DNA of 64,000 bases from Hetaerina americana (taxonomy: Eukaryota > Arthropoda > Insecta > Odonata > Calopterygidae): contig JAKTNV010000764.1 of assembly GCA_022747635.1 (NCBI GenBank), positions 1 through 64,000 of the forward strand. The letters are read 5' to 3'. The translations under genes and the position numbers were made by a program. Below, piece after piece: positions 9,741 through 20,300 of this stretch. Position 1 is the stretch's first letter. Each line of letters begins with the position of its first letter. The notes under the pieces are model-generated. The model made no database searches. It was not told the origin of the DNA and saw only the letters and a list, made by a program, of their open reading frames with translations.

Positions 9741-12728
9741 CTAATTATTTTTTAGACACTGAGGGTGGCAAGTGGAATTTTTACTATCTATAATCCTACA
9801 GTTGCTATCCCGTATTGTCCGTGGGAAGAAGGAGTCCTTGAGTCGGCTAGTCCTGGCATCTATTTCCCGAATTTTATATGCATGATCCAAGCGACCAATG
9901 TATGTAGGAGTACGAATAATCTGCGAGACCTCGGTGCTGAAACATGCGGATCTGAATTTATTTAATAATTTCAGTCTTGCATTGAATCGTCTCTCTTCTA
10001 ATGATTCCCACCCCAAATCCATGAGCATTTCGGTAACGCTTTGCGTTTTATCGTAGGAATTTTTTACAAAACGGGCTGCCCGGCGTTGAACCTTCTCAAT
10101 TTCCCGAATGAGACCTTTTTCATTCGGGTCCCACACGCTGCATGCGTATTCTAAATGAGGCCTTACAAGAGCGTGGTAACAACGTTCCTTGACCTTTGAG
10201 TCACTTTTGCCGACAATGCGTCTAATGAATCCCAATTTTTTATTTGCTTGACCGCAGACTTTACGTATGTGAGTCCCCCAAGTTAAGTCTTTTGTGAATG
10301 TGACACCTAGGTATTTTACCGTATCAACTACTGCTAGGTCACCTCCAGCTAATTTGTAAGCAAATCCCGTTGATCTTTTAAAGAAATTTACCACTGAACA
10401 TTTATTATAATTTAGAGTCAATCCCCAGTTAGAACACCATTTAGTAATGCAATCTAAATCCTGCGCTAGAATAAAACGATCCTCATCCCCAGATATCTCC
10501 CGATAGATCACCGTGTCATCCGCAAACATCCTAATGTTACTTTTCACTTCGCGGTTCAAATCGTTAACAAAAATCAAGAAAAGTAACGGCCCGATCACAC
10601 TTCCCTGAGGTACCCCCGACGTGACTCGAACGCTGTCGGAACTAGCGCCATCAAGGACTACCCTCTGTTCCCGCTCTGAAAGAAAATCTTTAACCCAACT
10701 TATAGCGCCCTTGTTTATACCCGCGACCTTTAATTTATGAATGAGTTTACCATGTGGGACCTTATCAAATGCCTTTTGAAAATCTAAGAAGATGGCATCC
10801 ACTTGCCTACCTCTCTCACCAGATACAAGTAAATCATGTGTAAATAATCCTAATTGGGTTTCGCAGGAGCGGGTTTTCCTGAATCCGTGTTGATTGTCAC
10901 TTAAAAAGTTAATATTGTCAAGGTGTCTCATTATTGAACTGACAATTATGTGCTCTAAGATTTTACAACAGATAGAAGTGAGAGATATAGGTCTGTAATT
11001 ACTGGGATCCTCCCTGTCACCACTTTTAAAAATAGGCGTTATTTGCGCGGTTTTCCAAATCTTAGGTACTTTGCACTCTGTGAGGGATTTGTTAAATATA
11101 AATTCAAGGTACGGGGCAATGTTTGGAGCTAAATGTTTTATCACCCTAGCTGGTATATTTTCGGGACCCGGGGATTTGTTGGGTTTAATCTCATTAAGTA
11201 ATTTTAGAATTCCTTGTTGGTCCACTGTTATTTTTTCCATGGGTTGAGTACGTATTGTTTCTTGGAGATATGCGGTGGCAACATCATTCGAGAAAACGCT
11301 TTGGAAGAATGAATTTAAGATGTTAGCTTTAACCTCGCTGTCTGTATGAATTACATTGCTACAATCCCTTAAGCAAGCCACGGTTTGTTTACTCCCATTT
11401 ACTTCCCTAACATATGACCAGAAAGCTTTGGGGTCAGTGTCCAAGTGCTCGCAAAGTACTTTGCGTTTAAATTCCAGTAAGGCGCTACGTAATTGTTTTT
11501 TGGTTTCAATTTTAGAGGATCTATATGTGTCCCATAATTGTGTATTCTCAGGAGATGATGTGTTCACGCCTGCCCTCTTTACCCTAGAGTGTAGCATTCT
11601 CTGCTTTCGAAGGGCTTTTCTAACGTCTTTATTGTACCACCTGGGGTCGCGATTTGCTTTAACGTATTTTATAGGTATGAAATCTACGATTCCTTTTTGC
11701 ATGATATTGACAAATTCTGTCCAAGTTTCTTCCACGTTGGCATGACTTAAGCGGGTTTTGAACTCGGGTAGTGAAGAGTTTAATTGATTGGCAAAAGATT
11801 CAAAGTCTGCTTTATGGTAATTATAAATTTTTCTTTTTGGTTTAACAATCTTTTTTATTGCTATGTCCAAATGGACATTAATTGCTTTATGGTCACTCAA
11901 GCCCTCATCAGTTGATACACTAATAATACGTTCCGGCGTGTTTGTAAGAAATAGATCCAATATGTTTTTTCCACGGGTGGGCATGCGTACTGCTTGATGG
12001 AGGGAGTTTCTTTGAACCAATTTTATCATGGAATTGCAAGATTCGCGATCGCGGGTCCCAGATTTAACGATATTGCTGTCCCAATCTATACCAGGGAGGT
12101 TAAAGTCGCCACCAATTATGTTTATGCTGTTATTATATTTACGTGTAAACTTGTGAATTTGATCGTTGAGGGTGTGAAGTGTTTTCAAATCTGAGTCTGG
12201 AGGTCTGTAGAAAGAGCATAAATTTATGTTGGGTTGATTGGTCCGTAGTAAGGTGCACCAAACACTTTCTATGTTATTATTTTCAAATGAAACTTGCCTG
12301 CTTTCAAAATGACTTTTAACTGCCACGAAAACCCCTCCTCCGGGTCTTGTATCTCTATCGTGTCGGTAAACTTTGAAATCTATTGGGAAAATTTCTTGGT
12401 CATTAATATCATTGCACAGCCAACTCTCTGTGCCTAATACTATATCAGCGGAATGAGTTTGGATTATGTGTTCTAGATCCGCTGATTTGTTCTTGAGGCT
12501 TCTGCAATTTATAACAAGTATAGTTAAATTATTTTGATGTTGAATAACGTCCTTATTAGTGTCTGACTGTAATTTAGGACGCCTTTGTGGGGAAGTGCGT
12601 GTCACATGTCTTTCTAAATCATTGCCAGTGTTGTCAATGACTTTTATATTTTTATTAATAATATTATACGCGCTATCCCCAGATGTTATTGACCCACTAA
12701 GTGACCTGCTCTCTATCCTAAAAAAGGC
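9741..12728 (-). CDS. LINE ORF2: endonuclease-reverse transcriptase
   Basis: This is the retrotransposition enzyme. It nicks target DNA and reverse-transcribes the element RNA from the nick. The frame is open without a stop from 12728 (just after a TAG at 12731-12729) to the TAG at 9743-9741, about 995 codons. Residues are numbered from the GTG at 12605. An AP-type endonuclease spans about 28-248: VINCRS, GTESWL (about 58-63), YRPP, GGDFNLPGIDW (165-175) and SDHKAI (237-242), so the catalytic Asn, Glu, Asp and His positions look intact. The reverse transcriptase follows at about 460-770: NKSPGPENIP, PIFKSGD, NYRPISLTS, HGFRKTRSCETQL, DAIFLDFQKAFDKVPH, SGVPQGSVIGPLLF and the catalytic FADD (694-697). 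A C-terminal region has RRAARFV (841-847) and SFFPRT (925-930), as in CR1/L2-like elements. There is no in-frame ATG before the endonuclease; the first is at residue 193. Initiation at a plain ATG is therefore unlikely, and a -1 frameshift from ORF1 is the best candidate. The enzyme looks intact although the element is truncated. Confidence 0.95.
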   Translation of the reverse strand, partial: AFFRIESRSLSGSITSGDSAYNIINKNIKVIDNTGNDLERHVTRTSPQRRPKLQSDTNKDVIQHQNNLTILVINCRSLKNKSADLEHIIQTHSADIVLGTESWLCNDINDQEIFPIDFKVYRHDRDTRPGGGVFVAVKSHFESRQVSFENNNIESVWCTLLRTNQPNINLCSFYRPPDSDLKTLHTLNDQIHKFTRKYNNSINIIGGDFNLPGIDWDSNIVKSGTRDRESCNSMIKLVQRNSLHQAVRMPTRGKNILDLFLTNTPERIISVSTDEGLSDHKAINVHLDIAIKKIVKPKRKIYNYHKADFESFANQLNSSLPEFKTRLSHANVEETWTEFVNIMQKGIVDFIPIKYVKANRDPRWYNKDVRKALRKQRMLHSRVKRAGVNTSSPENTQLWDTYRSSKIETKKQLRSALLEFKRKVLCEHLDTDPKAFWSYVREVNGSKQTVACLRDCSNVIHTDSEVKANILNSFFQSVFSNDVATAYLQETIRTQPMEKITVDQQGILKLLNEIKPNKSPGPENIPARVIKHLAPNIAPYLEFIFNKSLTECKVPKIWKTAQITPIFKSGDREDPSNYRPISLTSICCKILEHIIVSSIMRHLDNINFLSDNQHGFRKTRSCETQLGLFTHDLLVSGERGRQVDAIFLDFQKAFDKVPHGKLIHKLKVAGINKGAISWVKDFLSEREQRVVLDGASSDSVRVTSGVPQGSVIGPLLFLIFVNDLNREVKSNIRMFADDTVIYREISGDEDRFILAQDLDCITKWCSNWGLTLNYNKCSVVNFFKRSTGFAYKLAGGDLAVVDTVKYLGVTFTKDLTWGTHIRKVCGQANKKLGFIRRIVGKSDSKVKERCYHALVRPHLEYACSVWDPNEKGLIREIEKVQRRAARFVKNSYDKTQSVTEMLMDLGWESLEERRFNARLKLLNKFRSACFSTEVSQIIRTPTYIGRLDHAYKIREIDARTSRLKDSFFPRTIRDSNCRIIDSKNSTCHPQCLKNN

Positions 12729-13060
12729 CTACAGTGGTCGAGTATCCTATCCGCTACCTTACTCGCCGCTTCCGCCGTGTAATGGACCCCAGATCGGTTA
12801 AGGGGAGTCCTGCAAGATCGGAGGGTTGGTCTGAGGTCGACGAAGGAGGCTCCTATGTCCGAGCAGAATCTCGATAGTCTCTGGTTTATGCCTTCCACTC
12901 GGCTCCAAACCAGAGACCCGCGATCCTCCCTCGGAACGATGCTGCAGACCGTTAGTCCCAGCCGAACCCCCTCGACGCCCTGGACGCGCTTCACCTCGGA
13001 GCTCAGTTCCCTAAGGGAACGGAGGACCTCCTCGGATCCACGGTCCGTGACGTCGTTGGT
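12713..13060 (-). CDS. LINE ORF1, C-terminal fragment (SGNH/esterase-like end)
   Basis: The frame is open from the truncation point at 13060 to the TAG at 12715-12713, 115 codons, with no start because the 5' part is missing. The fragment begins TNDV, which fits block III (GxND) of an SGNH hydrolase cut one residue in. It continues with LGLTVCSIVPRED and ends with LNRSGVHYTAEAA, which fits block V with its catalytic His, followed by VADRILDHCRPFLG. Esterase-like domains are known in ORF1 proteins of CR1-group LINEs, where they are thought to aid RNP or membrane/lipid interaction. At the position three before the His, where SGNH enzymes have Asp (DxxH), this copy has Ser. The 3' end overlaps the ORF2 frame by 16 nt in the -1 register. 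Confidence 0.8.
   Translation of the reverse strand, partial: TNDVTDRGSEEVLRSLRELSSEVKRVQGVEGVRLGLTVCSIVPREDRGSLVWSRVEGINQRLSRFCSDIGASFVDLRPTLRSCRTPLNRSGVHYTAEAASKVADRILDHCRPFLG
12719..12725 (-). promoter_or_regulatory. Candidate -1 ribosomal frameshift site (U UUU UUA)
   Basis: Read on the minus strand, the end of ORF1 is CCT TTT TTA GGA TAG. The heptamer T TTT TTA sits in the X XXY YYZ register used for -1 frameshifting. A one-base backward slip continues as TTT TTT AGG ATA GAG, which is exactly the ORF2 frame. That frame has a TAG just upstream (12731-12729), and ORF1 stops two codons after the heptamer, so the slip is only possible within a 16-nt window. A weak downstream pairing (CAC at 12703-12701 with GTG at 12697-12695) lies about 12 nt after the site; no strong pseudoknot is evident. 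ORF2's lack of an early ATG supports the idea. Function is not shown. Confidence 0.55.
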
Positions 13061-13062
13061 TA
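13061..13062. other. Right junction of the LINE insertion
   Basis: The satellite consensus reads CACCTAGAACCC across this point. The left flank ends ...CACCTA at 9227 and the right flank resumes TAGAACCC at 13061, so at most TA is duplicated (9226-9227 and 13061-13062). No satellite base is lost. Very short or absent target-site duplications are usual for CR1-group LINEs. The TA could also be microhomology with the hexamer tail. Confidence 0.8.
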
Positions 13063-13620
13063 GAACCCAAAGGGGGGGGTATTGGCACTTTTCATGGAAA
13101 AATGTGAAAAATTAAATTTTCTAAAAATGAAATAAATGCTTTCTAAACACCTCAAACATTCACTCTAAAACAGAAGATTGTTGTTTTTCGCAATATTTTT
13201 AGAAATTTTGGCTCTTTTAGTAACATTAACACTTGCGCTGTAGCATTTTTTTATGCTCATTTCATGTCTTTCAGGATTAATTCTGGGTTTTATTTTGTTT
13301 ATTTGATGAAAATGAACAACAATACTCACCATGGAAACATTTTTGTTTGATTTGTTTCAAGTGAGATTTTCACCTAGAACCCAAAGGGGGGGGTATTGGC
13401 ACTTTTCATGGAAAAATGTGAAAAATTACATTTTCTAAAAATGAAATAAATGCCTTCTAAACACCTCAAACATTAACTCTAAAACAGAAGATTGTTGTTT
13501 TTCGCAATATTTTTAGAAATTTGGGCTCTTTTAATAACATAAACACTTGGGCTGAAGCATCTTTTATGATCTTTTATTGTCTTTCAGGATTCATTCTGGG
13601 TTTTATTTTGATTATTTGAT
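13061..13620 (+). repeat. Satellite monomers right of the LINE
   Basis: Collinear with about 29600-30150, 24710-25150 and 62660-63210. Shared rare variants are AAATGCTTTC at 13134, AAATTTTGGCTC, GCATTTTTTTATG near 13243, TTGTTTCAAG, ATTAACTC near 13472 and TTTTGATTATTTG near 13607. Together with the left flank this identifies unoccupied relatives of the LINE target site. Confidence 0.85.
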
Positions 13621-16352
13621 GAAAATGAACAACAATACACACCTTGGATACATTTTTGTTTGATTTGTGTCGAGTAAGATTTTCACCTAGAACCCAAAGG
13701 GGGGGTATTGGCACTTTTCATGGAAAAATGTGAAAAATTAAATTTTCTAAAAATGAAATAAATGCCTTCTAAACACCTCAAACATTCACTCTAAAACCGA
13801 AGATTGTTGTTTTTCGCAATATTTTTAGAAATTTGGGCCCTTTTAGTAACATTTACACTTTCTCTGAAGAAACTTTTATGCTCATTTCTTGTCCTTCAAG
13901 ATTAATTCTGGGTTTTATTTTGTTTATTTGATGAAAATGAACAACAATACACACCATGGAAACATTTTTGTTTGATTTGTGTCGAGTGAGATTTTCACCT
14001 AGAACCCAAAGGGGGGGGGGTATTGGCACTTTTCATGGAAAAATGTGAAAAATTAAATTTTCTAAAAATGAAATAAATGCCTACTAAACACCTCAAACAT
14101 TCACTCTAAAACAGAAGATTGTTTTTTTTCGCAATATTTTTAAAAATTTGGGCTCTTTTAGTAACATTAACACTTTCTCTGAAGCAACTTTTATGCTCAT
14201 TTCTTGTCCTTCAAGATTAATTCTGGGTTTTATTTTGTTTATTTGATGAAAATGAACAACAATACACACCATGGAAACATTTTTGTTTGATTTGTGTCGA
14301 GTGAGTTTTTCACATAGAACCCAAAGGGGGTAAAGGCACTTTTCATGGAAAAATGTAAAAAATTAAATTTTCTAAAAATGAAATAAATGCCTTCTAAACA
14401 CCTCAAACATTCACTCTAAAACAGAAGATTGTTATTTTTCGCAATATTTTTAGAAATTTGGCTCTTTTAGTAACATTAACACTTGCGCTGAAGTATCTTT
14501 TATACTTATTTCTTGTATTTCAGGATTAATTCTGGGTTTTATTTTGTTTATTTGATGAAAATGAACAACAATACACACCTTGGATACATTTTTGTTTGAT
14601 TTGTAACGAGTGAGATTTTCACCTAGAACCCAAAGGGGGGGTATTGGCACTTTTCATGGAAAAATGTGAAAAATTAAATTTTCTAAAAATGAAATAAATG
14701 CCTTCTAAACACCACAAACATTCACTCTAAAACAGAAGATTGTTGTTTTTCGCAATATTTTTAGAAATTTGGGCTCTTTTAGTAAAATTAACACTTGCGC
14801 TGAAGCATCTTTTATGCTCATTTCATGTCTTTCCGGATTAATTCTGGGTTTTATTTTGTTTATTTGATGAAATTGAACAAATTTACTCACCATGGAAACA
14901 TTTTTGTTTGATTTGTGTCAAGTGAGATTTTCACCTAGAACCCAATGGGGGGGGGTATTGGCACTTTTCATGGAAAAATGTGCAATATTACAATTTCTAA
15001 AAATGAATGAAATTCCTTCTAAACACCTCAAACATTCACTCTAAAACAGAAGATTGTTGTTTTTCGCAATATTTTTAGAAATTTGGGCTCTTTTAATAAC
15101 ATTAACACTTGGGCTGAAGCATCTTCTATGATCTTTTATTGTCTTTCAGGATTCATTCTGGGTTTTATTTTGTTTATTTGATGAAAATGATCAACAATAC
15201 ACACCTTGGATACATTTTTGTTTGATTTGTGTCGAGTGAGATTTTCACCTAGAACCCAAAGGTATTGGCACTTTTCATGGAAAAATGTGAAAAATTAAAT
15301 TTTCTAAAAATGAAATAAATGCCTTCTAAACACCTCAAACATTCACTCTAAAACAGAAGATTGTTGTTTTTCGCAATATTTTTAGAAATTTGGGCTCTTT
15401 TAATAACATTAACACTTTCTCTGAAGCAACTTTTATGCTCATTTCTTGTCTTTCAGGATTAATTCTGGGTTTTATTTTGTTTATTTGATGAAGATGAACA
15501 ACAATACATACCATGGAAACATTTTTGTTTGATTTGCGTCAAGTGAGATTTTCACCTAGAACCCAAAGGGGGGGGGGTATTGGCACTTTTCATGGAAAAA
15601 TGTGAAAAATTAAATTTTCTAAAAATAAAATAAATGCCTTCTAAACACCTCAAACATTCACTCTAAAACAGAAGATTGTTGTTTTTCGCAATATTTTTAG
15701 AAATTTGGGGTCTTTTAGTAACATTAACACCTGAGCTGAAGCATCTTTTATGATCATTTATTGTCTTTCAGGATACATTCTCGGTTTTATTTTTTTTATT
15801 TGATGAAAATGAACAACAATACACACCTTGGATGCATTTTTGTTTGATTTGTGTCGAGTGAGATTTTCACCTAGAACCCAAAGGGGGGGGCATTGGCACT
15901 TTTCATGGAAAAATGTGAAAAATTAAATTTTCTAAAAATGAAATAAATGCCTTCTAAACACCTAAAACATTCACTCTAAAACAGAAGATTGTTGTTTTTC
16001 GAAATATTTTTAGAAATGTGGGCTCTTTTAGTAACATTAACACCTGGGCTGAAGCATCTTTTATGATCATTTATTGTCTTTCAGGATACATTCTGGGTTT
16101 TATTTTGTTTATTTGATGAAAATGAACAACAATACACACCTTGGATACATTTTTGTTTGATTTGTGTCGAGTGAGATTTTCACCTAGAACAAAAAGGGGG
16201 GGGTATTGGCACTTTTCATGGAAAAATGTCAAAAATTAAATTTTCTAAAAATGAAATAAATGCTTTCTAAACACCTCAAACATTCACTCTAAAACAGAAG
16301 ATTGTTGTTTTTCGCAATATTTTTAGAAATTTTGGCTCTTTTAGTAACATTA
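13620..16352 (+). repeat. Higher-order block D6, copy 1
   Basis: Matches about 17350-20400 at a spacing of about 3736 bp (12 monomers), increasing to about 4047 bp (13 monomers) after about 15420. There this copy has lost one monomer: its middle is a hybrid of the CTTTCTCTGAAG class on the left and the TTGCGCTGAAG / GATGAAGATG class on the right. It also resembles D1 at 1890-3780. Similarity to the second copy ends near 16353. Confidence 0.8.
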
Positions 16353-17349
16353 ACACCTGGGCTGAAGCATCTTTTATGATCTTTTATTGTCTTTTAGGAT
16401 TCATTCTGGGTTTTATTTTGTTTATTTGATGAAAATGAACAACAGTACACACCTTGGATACATTTTTGTTTGATTTGGAACGAGTGAGATTTTCACCTAG
16501 AACCCAAAGGTATTGGCACTTTTCATGGAAAAATGTGAAAAATTAAATTTTCTAAAAATGAAAAAATGCCTTCTAAACACCTCAAACATTCACTCTAAAA
16601 CAGAAGATTGTTGTTTTTCGCAATATTTTTAGAAATTTGGGCTCTTTTAGTAACATTAACACTTGGGCTGAAGCATCTTTTATGATCTTTTATTGTCTTT
16701 CAGGATTCATTCTGGGTTTTATTTTGTTTCTTTGATGAAAATGAACAACAATACACACCTTGGATACATTTTTGTTTGATTTGTGTCGAGTGAGATTTAC
16801 ACCTAGAACCCAAAGGGGGGGGTATTGGCACTTTTCATGGAAAAATGTGAAAAATTAAATTTTCTAAAAATGAAATAAATGCCTTCTAAACACCTCAAAC
16901 ATTCACTCTAAAACAGAAGATTGTTGTTTTTCGCAATATTTTTAGAAATTTGGGCTCTTTTAGTAACATTAACACCTGGGCTGAAGCATCTTTTATGATC
17001 TTTTATTGTGTTTTAGGATTCATTCTGGGTTTTATTTTGTTTATTTGATGCAAATGAACAACAATACACACCTTGGATACATTTTTGTTTGATTTGGAAC
17101 GAGTGAGATTTTCACCTCGAACCCAAAGGTATTGGCACTTTTCATGGAAAAATGTGAAAAATTAAATTTTCTAAAAATAAAATAAATGCCTTCTAAACAC
17201 CTCAAACATTCACTCTAAAACAGAAGATTGTTGTTTTTCGCAATATTTTTAGAAATTTGGGCTCTTTTAATAACATTAACACTTGGGCTGAAGCATCTTT
17301 TATGATCTTTTATTGTCTTTCAGGATTCATTCTGGGTTTTATTTTGTTT
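16353..17349 (+). repeat. Satellite between D6 copies
   Basis: About three monomers of the CACCTGGGCTG and TTGGGCTG classes, two lacking the G run (CCCAAAGGTATTGG near 16504 and 17124). CTTTTAGG replaces CTTTCAGG near 16391, and GTGTTTTAGG near 17007. The first and third monomers resemble one another, which suggests a local two-monomer duplication. No gene is present. Confidence 0.75.
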
Positions 17350-20300
17350 ATTTGATGAAAATGAACAACAATACACACCTTGGATACATTTTTGTTTGAT
17401 TTGTGTCGAGTAAGATTTTCACCTAGAACCCAAAGGGGGTGTATTGGCACTTTTCATGGAAAAATGTGAAAAATTAAATTTTCTAAAAATGAAATAAATG
17501 CCTTCTAAACACCTCAAACATTCACTCTAAAACCGAAGATTGTTGTTTTTCGCAATATTTTTAGAAATTTGGGCCCTTTTAGTAACATTTACACTTTCTC
17601 TGAAGAAACTTTTATGCTCATTTCTTGTCCTTCAAGATTAATTCTGGGTTTTATTTTGTTTATTTGATGAAAATGAACAACAATACACACCATGGAAACA
17701 TTTTTGTTTGATTTGTGTCGAGTGAGATTTTCACCTAGAACCCAAAGGGGGGGGGTATTGGCACTTTTCATGGAAAAATGTGAAAAATTAAATTTTCTAA
17801 AAATGAAATAAATGCCTACTAAACACCTCAAACATTCACTCTAAAACAGAAGATTGTTTTTTTTCGCAATATTTTTAAAAATTTGGGCTCTTTTAGTAAC
17901 ATTAACACTTTCTCTGAAGCAACTTTTATGCTCATTTCTTGTCCTTCAAGATTAATTCTGGGTTTTATTTTGTTTATTTGATGAAAATGAACAACAATAC
18001 ACACCATGGAAACATTTTTGTTTGATTTGTGTCGAGTGAGTTTTTCACATAGAACCCAAAGGGGGTAAAGGCACTTTTCATGGAAAAATGTAAAAAATTA
18101 AATTTTCTAAAAATGAAATAAATGCCTTCTAAACACCTCAAACATTCACTCTAAAACAGAAGATTGTTATTTTTCACAATATTTTTAGAAATTTGGGCTC
18201 TTTTAGTAACATTAACACTTGCGCTGAAGTATCTTTTATACTTATTTCTTGTATTTCAGGATTAATTCTGGGTTTTATTTTGTTTATTTGATGAAAATGA
18301 ACAACAATACACACCTTGGATACATTTTTGTTTGATTTGTAACGAGTGAGATTTTCACCTAGAACCCAAAGGGGGGGTATTGGCACTTTTCATGGAAAAA
18401 TGTGAAAAATTAAATTTTCTAAAAATGAAATAAATGCCTTCTAAACACCACAAACATTCACTCTAAAACAGAAGATTGTTGTTTTTCGCAATATTTTTAG
18501 AAATTTGGGCTCTTTTAGTAAAATTAACACTTACGCTGAAGCATCTTTTATGCTCATTTCATGTCTTTCCGGATTAATTCTGGGTTTTATTTTGTTTATT
18601 TGATGAAATTGAACAAATTTACTCACCATGGAAACATTTTTGTTTGATTTGTGTCAAGTGAGATTTTCACCTAGAACCCAATGGGGGGGGTATTGGCACT
18701 TTTCATGGAAAAATGTGAAATATTACAATTTCTAAAAATGAATGAAATTCCTTCTAAACACCTCAAACATTCACTCTAAAACAGAAGATTGTTGTTTTTC
18801 GCAATATTTTGAGAAATTTGGGCTCTTTTAATAACATTAACACTTGGGCTGAAGCATCTTCTATGATCTTTTATTGTCTTTCAGGATTCATTCTGGGTTT
18901 TATTTTGTTTATTTGATGAAAATGATCAACAATACACACCTTGGATACATTTTTGTTTGATTTGTGTCGAGTGAGATTTTCACCTAGAACCCAAAGGTAT
19001 TGGCACTTTTCATGGAAAAATGTGAAAAATTAAATTTTCTAAAAATGAAATATATGCCTTCTAAACACCTCAAACATTCACTCTAAAACAGAAGATTGTT
19101 GTTTTTCGCAATATTTTTAGAAATTTGGGCTCTTTTAATAACATTAACACTTTCTCTGAAGCAACTTTTATGCTCATTTCTTGTCCTTCAAGATTAATTC
19201 TGGGTTTATTTTGTTTATTTGATGAAAATGAACAACAATACACACCATGGAAACGTTTTTGTTTGATTTGTGTCGAGTGAGATTTTCACCTAGAACCCAA
19301 AGGGGGGGGTATTGGCACTTTTCATGGAAAATTGTAAAAAATTAAATTTTCTAAAAATGAAATAAATGCCTTCTAAACACCTCAAACATTCACTCTAAAA
19401 CAGAAGATTGTTGTTTTTCGCAATATTTTTAGAAATTTGGGCTCTTTTAGTAATATTAACACTTGCGCTGAAGCAACTTTTATGCTCATTTCTTGTCTTT
19501 CAGGATTAATTCTGGGTTTTATTTTGTTTATTTGATGAAGATGAACAACAATACATACCATGGAAACATTTTTGTTTGATTTGCGTCAAGTGAGATTTTC
19601 ACCTAGAACCCAAAGGGGGGGGTATTGGCACTTTTCATGGAAAAATGTGAAAAATTAAATTTTCTAAAAATAAAATAAATGCCTTCTAAACACCTCAAAC
19701 ATTCACTCTAAAACAGAAGATTGTTGTTTTTCGCAATATTTTTAGAAATTTGGGGTCTTTTAGTAACATTAACACCTGGGCTGAAGTATCTTTTATGATC
19801 ATTTATTGTCTTTCAGGATACATTCTCGGTTTTATTTTTTTTATTTGATGAAAATGAACAACAATACACACCTTGGATGCATTTTTGTTTGATTTGTGTC
19901 GAGTGAGATTTTCACCTAGAACCCAAAGGGGGGGCATTGGCACTTTTCATGGAAAAATGTGAAAAATTAAATTTTCTAAAAATGAAATAAATGCCTTCTA
20001 AACACCTAAAACATTCACTCTAAAACAGAAGATTGTTGTTTTTCGAAATATTTTTAGAAATGTGGGCTCTTTTAGTAACATTAACACCTGGGCTGAAGCA
20101 TCTTTTATGATCATTTATTGTCTTTCAGGATACATTCTAGGTTTTATTTTGTTTATTTGATGAAAATGAACAACAATACACACCTTGGATACATTTTTGT
20201 TTGATTTGTGTCGAGTGAGATTTTCACCTAGAACAAAAAGGGGGGGGTATTGGCACTTTTCATGGAAAAATGTGAAAAATTAAATTTTCTAAAAATGAAA

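Larger units (their letters stand above)
9228..13060 (-). mobile_element. CR1/L2-like LINE, 5'-truncated
   Basis: A 3.83-kb single insertion, read on the minus strand. In transcript order it has the C-terminal part of ORF1, an overlapping ORF2 (endonuclease and reverse transcriptase), an approximately 0.5-kb 3' UTR, a predicted GC-rich terminal hairpin and a hexamer tail. There is no poly(A). Base composition is much more GC-rich than the satellite, and CpG-rich at the ORF1 end. The 5' end stops abruptly inside ORF1 at 13060, as in incomplete target-primed reverse transcription. The satellite resumes exactly in phase, with a shared TA at most as target duplication. The clade call rests on RT and 3'-end features known for CR1-group elements; exact family placement needs an RT tree. 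Confidence 0.93.

Noticed and set aside
11356..12194. Plus-strand ORFs of 66-129 codons inside the LINE
   Set aside because: They are antisense shadows of the intact ORF2 frame, which carries clear endonuclease and RT motifs.
9226..13062. Longer target-site duplication around the LINE
   Set aside because: Only TA (CTA with the tail) is shared by the two junctions. The satellite reads through CACCTAGAACCC without any repeated or missing bases.
12559..13115. Plus-strand ORFs of 80 and 86 codons at the LINE 5' end
   Set aside because: Antisense to the ORF1 fragment and the ORF2 start; one runs across the LINE/satellite junction, which no real gene of the element would do.
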